Shown piece by piece: positions 11,508-24,500 of a stretch of 64,000 bases of DNA. The notes under the pieces were generated by a model. That model was not told the DNA's origin, searched no databases, and saw only the letters and a list, made by a program, of their open reading frames with translations. How positions within the stretch are numbered: position 1 is the stretch's first letter; each line of letters starts with the position of its first letter. The stretch lies in assembly GCA_021234535.1 (NCBI GenBank), contig CM037837.1:10906636-10970635 (forward strand), written 5' to 3'. This DNA comes from Stichopus chloronotus (lineage: Eukaryota > Echinodermata > Holothuroidea > Aspidochirotida > Stichopodidae). The position numbers were made by a program, and so were the translations under genes.

Positions 11508-12718
11508 ATATGGTGCAATGCTCAAGGATTATCAAATAAAGTTGAAATAAATGGGAACAAAACACATGTTGTTGATGGAAGATGGCTACTTCATCAAGTT
11601 AAGTGGAACTCGGGTGCTACTATCATGACCACTGTGGATTCATATGTCAAATACATCAAAGCCAAATTCAAGAATCCTACAGTAGTGTTTGATGGGTATG
11701 ATGGAGAGCCATCAACAAAAGATCAAATGGCGGGAAAGAAAGTTTCTCCAGATTTTAGAGTGACACCAAAATTAACTGTATCGTGTGACAGAGAAGTCTT
11801 TCTGGCCAATGAGAAGAATAAAGGGGCTCTGATCTTAATCCTATCTGCATTGATGGCTAGAAACGGTATTGGTGTGCATCAAGCTAAAGATGATGGTGAC
11901 ACAGTCATTGTAAAGACTGCAATAGACATAGTCAAATGTGTGGACACACCAGTTGTTGTTGTGGCCAAGGATACTGATATACTAGTTTTGCTCTACTATC
12001 ATCGTCCAAGCAACTGTTCTAATCTCTACATGCAATCAGACTTCGATCGAGTTTGTGATATATCCGCTGTCAAGATTGGTAATCGGGAGGAATTTCTCCT
12101 TCAAGTAAGTGGTCTGGAAATGACACAGTCTCAAAGATACATGGACATACCAAATGTTCCCTGTACAAATTCACATTCCCTCAGAATGTCATCAATGTAT
12201 TCACAAGTCTGACATCAACTAAATCAGAGTTTCAGAAAGCTGGCAGAGAGGCAATGCAAATCACCTACGGCTGTGAGAACACCAACCTTCAAAAGGCAAG
12301 GTACTCAAAGTTCGAGAAACAAGCAGCAACTGGTAAAATTGATCCAGATAGGCTACCACCTACAGAAAATTCAACAGCACAGCAATCACTCCGTGTACAT
12401 CTTCAAATTGCCACATGGAAGCATCTTGATTCTTCTGAACTTAATCCTATTGGAAGGGGGTGGGAATTGGATTTTGACAATAGGCTTAGAACGAAGATGA
12501 TCGCAGGTAATATTGTCCCAGGCAGTCTTCTTAAAGGCATTTGCTGTAGCTGTACAGATGGAGAAAGACAATGTGAAACTATGAAGTGCAGCTGCATGAA
12601 AGCAGGCATGTTGTGTGTATCTGCATGTAGCCACTGCTCCGGACACTGCACCAATGCCTCTTTGGCTACTGAGACAGACACAGGGGAATTTAGTGACGAA
12701 GAAGTTGCAGCCCACTAA
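11508..12718 (+). pseudogene. Transposon gene: PIN-like Asp motif plus CXC Cys-rich end
   Basis: The frame is open from 11508 (first Met 11625) to about 12100, then moves to another frame that runs to the stop at 12718. The first part has VVFDGYDG and STKDQMAGKK, then VVVVAKDTDILVLL, an Asp-x-Asp pattern that resembles PIN/FEN-type nuclease sites. After the shift come WSGNDTVSKIHGH, FTSLTSTKSEF and a Cys-rich end (ICCSCTDGERQCETMKCSC, then CVSACSHC) similar to tesmin/TSO1 CXC domains. The break near 12095-12115 makes this copy a pseudogene. The family assignment is from memory of similar repeated proteins; a nuclease role is inferred only. Confidence 0.75.
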
Positions 12719-13049
12719 CTTTCTAATGTATTTTGAAAGCTGTTTTAGAGATACGGTTACAAAGAAATGTTAAGACTTTATAACTGGAAGGATTGATGCA
12801 TCAATTATCCTTGTATATACACATGTATTTTATTCTATAACCTGTGCCTGACTGGTGAGAGGCGAGTCCTACGACCATCGAAGTAGTATGACATTCTGCT
12901 ATTTATAGCTACTACTTACAATGTATCATTTATTCATTGCATACTGTGCATAGGGCTATTTACAGTGTATTCAAAATGATACAATGTGCCTATATCAGAT
13001 AACGTTCTAATGATGCTATAGTTTAATGGATTTCTAAAAGTGGGGGTTA

Positions 13050-13259
13050 AAAATTAAATTTCCTTTCACGATATACTTTAATTAATATTTGAGATCAATG
13101 ACCTTTTACCCCCAAAATGCCCTGTCCCCACCCCTCACCCACGCTCACTTTTTTTTCTTTGCTAAATGTTGACCCGTAAACCTACTTAAATCAGATGGAA
13201 TCAGCTTCTTTTAAATTTTTTCACAGATTGGCTAGAAATTGGTTTAATTTAGGGTTACT
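13050..13259 (-). repeat. Right terminal inverted repeat
   Basis: Reverse complement of the left end, with about the same length. It lies 330 bp after the stop of the internal gene. Confidence 0.88.
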
Positions 13260-16200
13260 AATAAGGGACCCGGTTACTTTTTATTGAGATGCATTCAATC
13301 GAACGATTATGTGTAGATTTTTAAGCTATAGGTAATTTATGATAATCATTAAATAAACTCATAGGTTGTGAACATTGCGCAATTTCATAATAACGAAAAC
13401 TGTCCAGTGCCTGTACGCAAATATTCATTTACTTCCTGCGGATAAATGACTTGGATAAAACGATTCCAGTGCAAATTTGAATACACGGGAAAACCGCCTA
13501 ACAACCTCGGGGCAACAACCCTATAGGTTGTTCAATAACCACCATATCACAAAAGCTACTCAGTTATAATAGTTCACGTCATAAGAACAACATGTAACTT
13601 TCCAAATGCAACATATTAATGTCAATGGTAAACATTAATCATGGTTAGACCAACTGTCGACAATTCATATGCAAATGAGGGATGATTCAAATAGTACGAC
13701 TTCATGCTCTGTCGGGAATAGTCAAAAAGTGAGGGTATAAGACACAAAATAAAATACCAACGTGTCGTGATAGACATTCGATGAAAAAAGGAAAGGTCAA
13801 TGACACACACTTACCATTCGTCTGAATAAGCAACATAAAACAACTAGTGTAACTATCACCACATGCACAGAAAGTAGCGATAACATTTCCAGTTTCTCAG
13901 TTCTATCATTTATTTACAATTCTTTTTTATCTTCATTAAAAATATTGTCTAGGCCACGACGATTAAGTTATTTGCTAATTCTGTGCTACAGGAAGAAGGA
14001 TATGGCTTGTGGTTTTGACATCCTTGTTTGGGAGCTGCGCTGCTTAACGTTCTGTAACTAATCCATGAAAATAACAAAACCGATGACAATTTCAATTCTT
14101 GATTTCAGTCCTTTCAGTTCTTGATTTTAAAGCCTTTAAGCAGACCTTGAACTTTTATTAACATCCTCTTTCGATCATTTCTTTTCGTTGATTAGTTATG
14201 CCAACCCTTTGCGCTTTCTCTCAGCTAGGAAAAGCTGTTGATTTATGTCTACTGTGATTATTATTTTTAGTATAAAAAGCTACATGTAATTCGTTTGAAA
14301 CATCTTAAGGTTAAAAATCTTAAAACTGTGAACTACTGCACCACTTTCCTGTATACATTAAATACTTCCTGCTCATCAGGAGGATGCTGATATCAGTATC
14401 AGTTCATTAGAGGGAGGAACAAATGGACAAATGCGCATCCGTACATTAAAGGGTTTTTTTAATGTTAGCAAAAATATCAAAATGTTCAAACTCAATTCGC
14501 AGACAATGAACAAAAAATACAACTGTAAGTGAATGGGAACTTTCCATTACGCACAAGTCACACTAACGCGTCTCAGCACGTTTCAACTTAATTAGTTCGT
14601 ATGGAATTGATCACAAAAGCTGTTAGAAATAGAGAGGCCTAACCATTTCTGTCCATCCTGTTGTCCGGAAGCGGTGAATGCATTTTTAGTTGATTTGCAC
14701 TCATTTAATGTAAACAGCAATTCAAGTTGTGCGATTGTAGCGTTGAAAGTTAAATCGGGTGTTGAATCGCGCAAGTGTGACCCGACCTAACTGTATTCAA
14801 AGTTACATTGTCTTTGGTGTTTACAAATACACAGTACTACCGATGAGATGACATGGAACGTACTGTCAACCCGAGCTGCGAGAAAGACGGTTACTTAATT
14901 GCGTGTGAAAGCATGAAGGAATGATCCTAACGAGGTTTTTTTTTTTTCACTACTATTGAAACTATAGATGGATACCACTGTTGCTGGTTTTAAAGGAATC
15001 ACAGGTTATCGCCACACTTGTGACTGCACATTTGCAATTACGGTCTCACTATTTTGCAAAATTGCTCGTGTTTCTGAATCCACTAAGTCGCACAAATAAA
15101 CAACCCATAACTGCTGTAAAGAACAATTTGTAGCAAGTGGGCAGCAAAAGCGTTTATCACATATTCACTGTACTTTATTCAATTAGCTGCATATTTCACT
15201 ACGCATCCATAGAAATGGTTATCACGGAACCATTTTGGTTGAATAAGTGAAGCGACACCCACGTGGTAACCCGTGGTAAAGTGACGTATGTACATTGTGG
15301 ATGTGCATACATGTGTAACTTTTTGTATGGAAGTAAGGGAGTCTCGATCCATTCCTCTTCTCTTTTTTTGTATTTAGTATAACTCGAATTATATGAGGGA
15401 TTAGTTGTGAACTATAAGAGATATGTGTCTTTATCATATTTATGGTAAATCAAATAAAATCCGTAACTTGCGATCAAAATGGAATTTGTACAGCAAAAGT
15501 GGGGGTCAATTAAAACACTTTGGCGCAGTAAACTCAAAACGTTAAGGACGCACAGTCACCAAATAACTCATACATCAATTAACATGTCAACTTGAGTGAA
15601 ATGCTTACTTTTGGGAAGAAAGGGGCATCTGTTTCTAAAAGTGTTGTTTGAAATCTTTACATCCTGGTGACGGCATTGCCGTCTTGCTTCCTCTCTTATT
15701 ATGCTTTTCCTCCTCCACCACATCGGAAGAATAGCCTTCTACGACTCATTACAAAATGAGAGAAAATTGAATGTAGCTTGATAAACTTCCACAAAGATTA
15801 CTATTTCAAATATAAGTATCATGCCACTGGGAACGAACTGATACTGCAAACCGATTCTGTAAAATGTTATTATGTAAGGCTGTTTGGGATCTTATTTCCC
15901 CAAGTTTCAGCAAACTGACTACCACTGAGAAAACATCGTCTATACTGTGCTGCTATTTCCCTATACGTTAACGTATATTGAAGTACTCAACAATGACTAC
16001 AAACAGAGGATACCACTGGAAGACCTCTTTCCGTGATCTCGTTTGCATTTTGCAAAATATCTTCCAAAGTAACACAGGCAACAAGCTTAGTTAACCCACA
16101 ATGAGCTCCATTCAGAGGCGGCACCAAGGGATGGGGCATGGAGGACATTTGTCCCCCAGTCAGAATCTTACATCCGTTCCTCCACCCCGCACTTAGCTGA

Positions 16201-18446
16201 AGTGACCTGACACATACATACATCTATGTGGCTATTCACTGTTATATTTCATAGTTTTGCATTTATCCTTTCTGTTTTAGGAAGTCCTGGAGACTGAAAT
16301 TTTCACACAGAGATATGTTAGCACTCAGTTCCTAGGGCTTTACCCCTTGAACCACCCCCCGCACTCTTTGCCTCTGGTCCCCACCTGGGGTGGTAAGTTT
16401 TCAAGTTGTCGACTCTCCGCGCAAACTTTTTGCCACCAGGAAGTTTATTTTGCTCTCCATTTGCTGTCCTCCCCCTCCCAAGAATACATTTGAAATCCCG
16501 ATGTACTCTACAGATTTACTTCCTCACAAGTCTACATGGTTACCTGCCTTGTTTTTTGTTCTGACTAAGGGCTGTGTTCAGTTGTTTGTAAAGGTAAACA
16601 AGGTAACCATCAAGGGGAAGTCCCATTTAGTTTTCCTCGCTATTGCGAAACGTCGTGTAAGGTACTGTGCCACCAGTAGGTAATGTGCATCTGACAGAAA
16701 CATCTGACCTATACCTAGAAAAGTTCTTTAATTTTCTACCATGGGTCACGGCCATTGCTTTTGTGTCATAGTCAATTGATATCATCACTATTTTGTATCT
16801 TGAATCGTAACAACAGAAGTAAAGCTGATGTGACAATTGGCAAGGATTAAAGGAGACTTAGATTGAACGTGTCAAGGGTGATATTTTGATTCGAAAGTCT
16901 TTCCAAGGGTGCGGAATGAGCACACCTCATCAATGATTGATGATGAAAAAAATTGTGAATTCCATGGTAGGCCGGGCAATTAATTTTCACAACATGACGA
17001 CAGGGAATGGCGAATATATCATCATTTCACTAAGGGTGATCAATGGTCGTTATACAGTGTGTTAGTAAATTGAAATACCATTGGCGGTGTGCTGCCTTAT
17101 AAGGAATAGCATGAGGAGTAGGGTTGTCACTTTGACATTGGAGAGGTAGTACCACCTTTGGCAATCACCAAAGTATTTGCCTCGTGATATGTGACATGCA
17201 TTTATCTGAAAAATCAGAGTTACAATTATAGCATACACAAACAAATAGAGGGTTTTCCATCTCTTGATATGACTCTTCACTAAATGTAATGCTGTCGCAA
17301 ATGCTGTTGAAAATGTGTGGGATCATGCAGTTCATTGATTTCTGTTACACCGATCGCCATCTGTTCATCTGCAATGCAAAGTAAGTGAACATTTGTTCAA
17401 TTGAATCCAAAAGTATGTGACCGTTGGTCTTTATCAAAACGCAAAGTAAGATAAGTAAGGTAATATGAGATATCTTGAATTGTACATTGTACAGGTTGTG
17501 GATCCTGTTTCAAATGTCTTCCTCTGTGAAGAGAATATACAAGTTAATGTCATTCTATACGATAATGAATGCTTTATTTATGTCATCTATGAGTGAAATT
17601 TTCCCGATGATTTGTTAAACTGGACGGAGGAGAAACAAGAAAACATGGACATTGAGGCTTAACTCTTGCTATTTAGCTTCAATGTTAAGTTGAAAGTTTA
17701 ATAAGGAGAAGGTCGAGGATAATTGAAATTTTGGAGCAATGTAAACAACGCGAAACAGAAATTTGGGGGCAGTACCTTGAACAGTCAAAATGTTACTAAA
17801 TTCGAGGACTTACACAATCCTTCATGATAATTTCTCCCGGTGATCAAAAACTTTCTTTCCCAAAGTGTCGATGGGCTGCCACTTTCCTTTCCGTCCAGCC
17901 TGATTCGTCTCTTTATAATATTATTCTTATCTTTATGTAAAAGGGATCATTAAAATAGTTTTTGTTTCGTAATTTAAAATTGATTTACCGGTAATAAAAA
18001 TTCTTAAATTTCATTTTATGAATTGTTAGAAAGAACTTTGTATGTCGCAGTTCACTCTTATAAGGGTATTTTTCGGCTTAAGAATAGAGCTACTACATAT
18101 TCTGCTTCTCCCTTTCCGCATGCCAGCAAACGAAAACCTTTGAAAGAAATCTATGAGGAACTGAAATACTGTCAACTGCACTTAATTAATTTTCATAGTC
18201 CCTATCGATATCTATTACCATTTGTTCGTCATGGTTGATTGAACTTACTTTGCTTGACTGCAACGCCGGTTTTCGTTCTGGTGCAACGTCTCATTTATGC
18301 CAAAAACGTAAGAACTAAACTGAATGGAATTATACTACATGTAAGTCATCTACAAGTTGCTGTGGCGTTTCATTTGATTCTTGATATTTCCTTGAAAAGA
18401 ATTTCATTATTCGATTAAGCAGCCGTGAGCATTTTGCATAGAAGCC
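13260..18446. other. Intergenic upstream of the main gene
   Basis: About 5.2 kb with no recognised exon, RNA gene or mobile element. No core promoter could be identified with confidence before 18447; the first exon may have an unseen 5' UTR exon in this stretch. Confidence 0.4.
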
Positions 18447-18513
18447 ATGAAGACTCTGTTCCCATCGGGCTACGTGCTCATTAGCATTCTTGCAGCCGTC
18501 GTTCCTACGAAAG
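18447..18513 (+). CDS. Exon 1: signal peptide
   Basis: ATG followed by MKTLFPSGYVLISILAAVV, a typical secretory signal with a hydrophobic core, then PTK and a GT donor (18514) in phase 1. The next in-phase exon is CUB1a, whose first codon completes to Gly before Cys. The joint is inferred from phase only. Confidence 0.62.
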
Positions 18514-21500
18514 GTAATATTTTCAACATTATTTTGTTAACAATTGCTTTTGATGTTGTGTGACTTAATATTAATACATCGATTTATTTTTGGATTAACA
18601 GACTTTTACAGATTAAGTACGGTGATACAAAACAAGTATCCATGTTATACCTGTACTGACCGTTTTAAAACAAATATACTTCCTTTAAGTGATACTGTCT
18701 TACCTTACAGTCAAAGGTATAACTGAATCTTGGTGTGACAGAGTATTACGTTGTCAGTAATTCCTTGATAACGTCTCTTAAAGGGGAAATCAGGGGTTTT
18801 TTTTCACAATTTGTTTCACTACAATTCCCCACCGGTATCGTACAATTACTTACAACTAACAAATATGATGAAGATTATCTCAAAATATATGGACAATTTC
18901 GAGAAACCAGTCAAATTTGGTATAATCGCATAGAGGAGGCTGTCTTTTCAGCATGAGCGTTTATTTTTTGTACCCGACAAATGTTACGAGTTCTCATTTA
19001 ACAGTAATTAACCCAATAATTAGTGTTTCTTCTACCTTCAAACACCTCCCAACGTCTCTATATTTCGGTGAATAATCAGTCTAGAAAGGAAAATCAACTA
19101 AAGGTGAATTTTCTCAGTCGAACCCTGATTTCTCCTTTAAGAAACGATGGAGCCTTTTATGATTGGATCTGAGAGGACATATTCAGAGGACATTGCGAGT
19201 AAAGTACATGAAATACCCGAGATAAAAGTAGATGATCAGGATGCCATTCGTCCAGTTTGATGACTTTTTGAGAATCCGTCCTTTAGCGGAAGTGACATCC
19301 TCAGATTTCTGCCTCCGTAATTCATCGCAGCTCAGATTTCTTTCCTTGGCAATGTCATTTGACATTTTCTTAATTAAAGGCGAATAGGGTATTTGTGACA
19401 TATATTTTACATAATATATAACACTTTCTTTTTCATCGGAGTGCAAGAGTATCTCCTATCAAGCATTCCCCTTAACCAAACAAATTAACTTTCCATGTTC
19501 AAAGGTAGGAAGATGTATTTAACATGAATATGAAGCGTGCGACGTCAAACATAACAAAAATCCTTTGCGTTTTCTTAGTCTACTGGGGTACTCTCTGACT
19601 GAATTTACTAACGCCAGCTCATTTTTACCATACCTATGTAAAGACTTGTATTCGATCTAGAAGAAGAAAACAGACCGAAAAGGATGTGATATATGTTACA
19701 CAATTTCGTTCAAGAGGTATTTATAGGGCTGGGAGCAAAAACTTTCTCAATATCTATGCGTTGCCAAGAGAAAAAAATACAAAAATCCTTGCCAGATTGC
19801 AGGAAAGGGTGCTAAGCAGTTCCTTTTCTATTATTATTCTATTCTGTATTTATTCTATATTATGTAATTTTATTTTTTAGCGAGCTAAATTCATTCTTAA
19901 TTAAGTTACCACCTTTACATACAATCTAGGTAGAATCTAAACAGAGCGTCAAAGAAAATTTTGACATAACAACCATCCAACCCCCTACCCCCATCGCCGG
20001 AAATGGTACTTTCCGGTTTTTCTTAGCTTCATGTACCCAGCCTTGAAATAAAGATCTTATGTCTGCAATTTCTCGATTAATGAGAAGAAAAAAGAGAAAA
20101 TTTGTAAAACATATCAGAAGGGTTGACAGACGCAGATCCAGACATTTCACAAGGGTTGCTTGTTAGAGTGTTGCTTGTAAAGAGACCCCAAGTGCCACGT
20201 ATTTTTTAAGGGCGGGTGGAACGTAAGTGAGGATGTCGTAGCGGACATTTTACAGGCAGTCACTCATCATCCCAAGTTACATTTTTGGCTGTAGTTCAAC
20301 TCGTTCTGCATTTTGATTGACTGCAAATTCGAAAGCACAAACAGCATACACGGCGACGAAGTGCTTTGATTACAAATGTGGTCCTTGTATGCCCACCTGG
20401 ATGTGCGACGCTTAAAGTTACGATTGCGTTTGGATAAAGAGGAGTTTTAGACATGTGAGAGAGACTAGAAGTAGGTGGTAGTGACAATTGGAACTGTTTG
20501 TCAACGATGAGTTTTTTCCTTTCATACAAAGTTACATTGTGACACGGAAATACAACTGCATGACTTTATTTCAGTTGTACACATCGTATTTGGACCAGAC
20601 GGCGGGGAGGGGGGGGGGGGTGAGAACTTTGGGAAGACTGCGCCACCATCCTTCCATAAAAATACTGCTTTGAACGTAGGAAAAGACAATTACGTTAGGT
20701 TTACATTATAGGCATTGTAATTTTCGCTTTGCGACATATTCTTCTAGGAAGTGGAAACTCTATGGTAGCAGGATGTATACCAAAGCACACCCTGTTTCCA
20801 ATATGTACTGTCGATCGCGCTCAAGTTACCTCTCATTTTACCGGTTTACACTTGGGTAGCAGAGAGAAACAATCAAAGTATGGATGATACGTCCATGCTT
20901 CCAGATTTACCAGGGTATTTTCCTTCAAAGATCTGGATTCCGTGTCGCTTCGTTTAGTTAGATGACATTCAACTATTTTAACCACAATGTTTAATTAGTT
21001 CATAAATGTATTCAAATACGTTTATCGGCGCAAACCATGGGGGGACCCTTACAGGACATATTACATTATACATGGCTCGATACGGCCAGTCTAGGCCATC
21101 TTACATGACAAATGCCAAAACCGTCCAGTGCCATATTATTTCTGCAATTCTGAATTCTGCAATCACAACACATTATGTACCGCATTCTATTTTTTATTTT
21201 TCTTTTACTTTTTCTCAATTTTTTCTTCATTTGAAAAAGGGCATGAGGGTTCCGGGTCATCTTAAGTACCATACCAGGTTTACCCCCCCCCCCCGCATGT
21301 ATCATATGTCCACCATGACGTTACCGAGGCAACTGTTGCTATGGCAACTGAAAGAGGCATAATGCCCTCCATCCCCAAAACAACTACAATATCTCATCCC
21401 GTACATATATTATAGGGATGAGATAATAACATTGATTAAAACAGGAAGTTGCAGGAACAGGAAGTATAAAGTTTGTTTCAGCACAATTCTAAGTCACAAC

Positions 21501-24500
21501 GTTCACACACGTGAACACGTTTACAGCTGTACTCACGCATACTCAAACGTGCACGTCACTATTCACATGTTCTCACATACCCATGTGTATGTTTCTTGAC
21601 AGTTTTCATAAAACACTAAGGTGTGAGAAACAATGCAAGTACATAAATTAAATTTTGCGCCTCCTTGCTGAAGCGGACGCCTCTGGTTTAATGTCAACAG
21701 CAAGTCTCAACTTGGAAATCAAAGCTTATACATGAAGAGTGATATCAGATATGTGAGTGCCCTTGAAATTATAAAGAGCCTTTGGTAAAATGGTAAAACG
21801 TTTGTTCGTACCTAAACCTGTTAGAAGAGTAATTCGTTTGAGGAAATTATCGTGTGCACTTGGTAAAGTAACACTTTTCGTGAAATGAAAATCTGGGCCT
21901 GTTCAAAATGCCAAATTTAAACAAAGCATTCAAAACATTCCATCTCGTATAATGATGAACGCTGTACCATCCATTTAAGACTTAAAGGGAAATAGGGCGT
22001 TTAGAATACACCAAAGTGACATACTAAAGAAATAGCTTTAGTCATTATGTAACCATTCAGACTCATCAATAAGCGCCTGCCAAAGCTTCATCTCCTCAAA
22101 ATATTATGCATGTGATGAGTAATGGAAAATGCATCATTTGAATTTTGAAAAGTTTGGGTGAACAAATTAGCGTTGAGCAACATATAACTGAGTTTCTATC
22201 TTTGAGAAACGTATTTCATGAAAAAAAGAATACTGCCTTTCCTTATTTTGAATAATCTATCATTCTGCATCCACAAACATTGGTTTTAAAAATATGAATG
22301 TTTTCGGTAAAACAAACGCCCTATTTTCCTTTAATTGAGACCTTGCTCTCTAGTGATGTATGTGAAATGTAAAAGTGTTGAAAAGTGGTTTGATAGTGAT
22401 TATATTTATAACTGAAAAAAAATTAGTTTACTGAAGAGATTAGTCTTGCGTTGTAATTAACAAGAAAATATTTGATCAACTTATACGAAGCTATAAACTT
22501 GCTTCTATGCGATAAAAATCACGTTTCTCAACGGAATGGATATTTTCAAGTCAGCAGTCCAAAAAATCAAAGTTCTTATATCAGAAGTATCGTTATGTAC
22601 CGTACAAAGAAAGAAACTTAAAAACGTTAAAAAGAAAAGCAAAACCGTATATATATAAGAAACTGAACTATAGTACTATATAAACAGGACTGATTGAAAA
22701 TGATTGATGACTAATGATTTTTTACACTTTGGAACAATGGCCGCTGTGCTTCCGTCAAAAACTTCAAGTGAATACAGGTAAAGTTATTTTACCTCGTACT
22801 TAAGAAAAGCCAAAAAAAAAAAAAAAATGCAGAGAGTTGTTTTGACTTTGGCATTTCAACTTGGAACTTACTGTTTACATAAGGCGTTTGTAGAATTTAA
22901 ATAATGCTGAAGTATTTGATCACCTCAAACAACTTAAAGTTAGTTTGCTTGTGTGGAATAATATGCAAGTACAGGAAGGTGTCCAAGGGGTTAGGACTCC
23001 TCTATTTGTCCCAAAACACATTGTGATAAGGGATCCGGACTCGCTTTTTCATGAGCAGGTTTTTACTCAGGGGCAGATTAAGACAGCCGTAGGTATTCTT
23101 CTGTATTCACCAGAATACAGTTGAATGCCAAAATTGCGTAATAACCAGAAACGTATACGAAAACTTCTGCAACATTTTGCTAACTTCTAATCTTTTTCAA
23201 AAACACCTTATAACCATTTAACTATATAACTATGTCTCTCATGTCAGCGATTTATCGGCTTCTTGCCCTCAATTGATCTGTGTTACGGTATTATAGGTTA
23301 CGGTACACGGACATGTACCCTCCGCCAATCGTGTTACCCAGTGACTATACTGAAGGTTTTATGTAACCACGAACAAAAGATTACTTGCATGATTTGAAAA
23401 AAGAAAACAACCTTTCCTAGTTAGCTGAACTAACGCTTCACAATGCTATGTTTTCCGAAATCTGAAGGATTTTCAAATGCATTTTCAGACAAAATTTTAT
23501 GACATCCTTGACAAGAACAAGAGAGAGTCGATTTTTTCCATGAAATTACTCTGTTCTTTCGTAGTGTTGTGGTAGTGATGGGAGTAAAATCCAACTTCAA
23601 GTCAATTTCCCCAGTCGCGAGTTGACCAAAAAATACGGCAGACGAATCGGTGTTTATTTTGAAATCGCAAGTTCAAGTAACGCAATGTCAAACTTTTAAT
23701 TTGGACCAATTACAGGCCTGCTAAGGCAAATAAGAAACAAACATTCGATAAGTCGTATAGCCACCTGTCCTGACAGAGTTTTCTTTTATTTTGCTGGCAC
23801 TTACATCAAAATTAGTCGCTTCGTCAGATCCTGAAATCCAATTTTCATCCAGTAATATCGCAATACGTAAAAATGGCCGTTCCACGTTCACTTCATGAGG
23901 ACTGAAGAAAGTCTAAGAATCCCACGCTAGCGGAGCCAAAACTAGGGTGAGCAACGGGACCATCATGAAAGGTGGACCAAAAATATTGTTTCCCTAAAGT
24001 ATTAATCTGGTATGCATTACCATTTTTCATTGATTGATTTTCTCATTTATTCAGACAGTGAAGACGTGAGTTCTTCTTTTTTAGGTTAGTTACATGTAGT
24101 TTAAAAAACTCGGAGAGGGCCGTTTCTGACGATAGCGGGGGGTTGTAAAGCTCATTAGGAATTCAGGAAATTTCCGTGCGAAGAGATGGTTGCACTTCCC
24201 TTAAATACTAATAACCGTTCTTTTGTAATGTTAGACCCCTCCCTCCATAAAAATTCCTAGATACACCCTTGATATATACATAATTGACAAAATGTTTGCT
24301 TTGAATTTCGACCAAGGGTGTGTCTCAGACTTTCTGAGGACGTATCTCTTTACTTTGCACGTGCACGTCAAATGAAACGATAGTGTGCCGTGAAAGCTGA
24401 TGATGACTTATGTGCCCAAGGTCTGTCGTTCCTCCGAACCCTTCCTTACCTCAGCAGACGAACCCCACCGTCCCTTCTTCTCACTCCCTATCCTCAGAGG

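Larger units (their letters stand above)
11151..13259 (+). mobile_element. DNA transposon with long TIRs and CXC-type gene
   Basis: This 2.1-kb element is bounded by imperfect inverted repeats of about 210 bp, beginning AGTAACCCTA at the left and ending AGGGTTACT at the right. A TA dinucleotide lies at both edges and may be a 2-bp target-site duplication, although the edge is ambiguous by a base or two. Inside is one broken plus-strand gene (11508-12718). The superfamily is not clear: I see no DDE transposase. The gene product belongs to a repetitive, uncharacterised family that I recall from cnidarian, arthropod and echinoderm genomes. This copy is probably dead because its gene is frameshifted, but the ends are well preserved. 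Confidence 0.82.

Noticed and set aside
12386..12715. Two Cys-rich minus-strand frames
   Set aside because: Antisense of the CXC region of the transposon gene.
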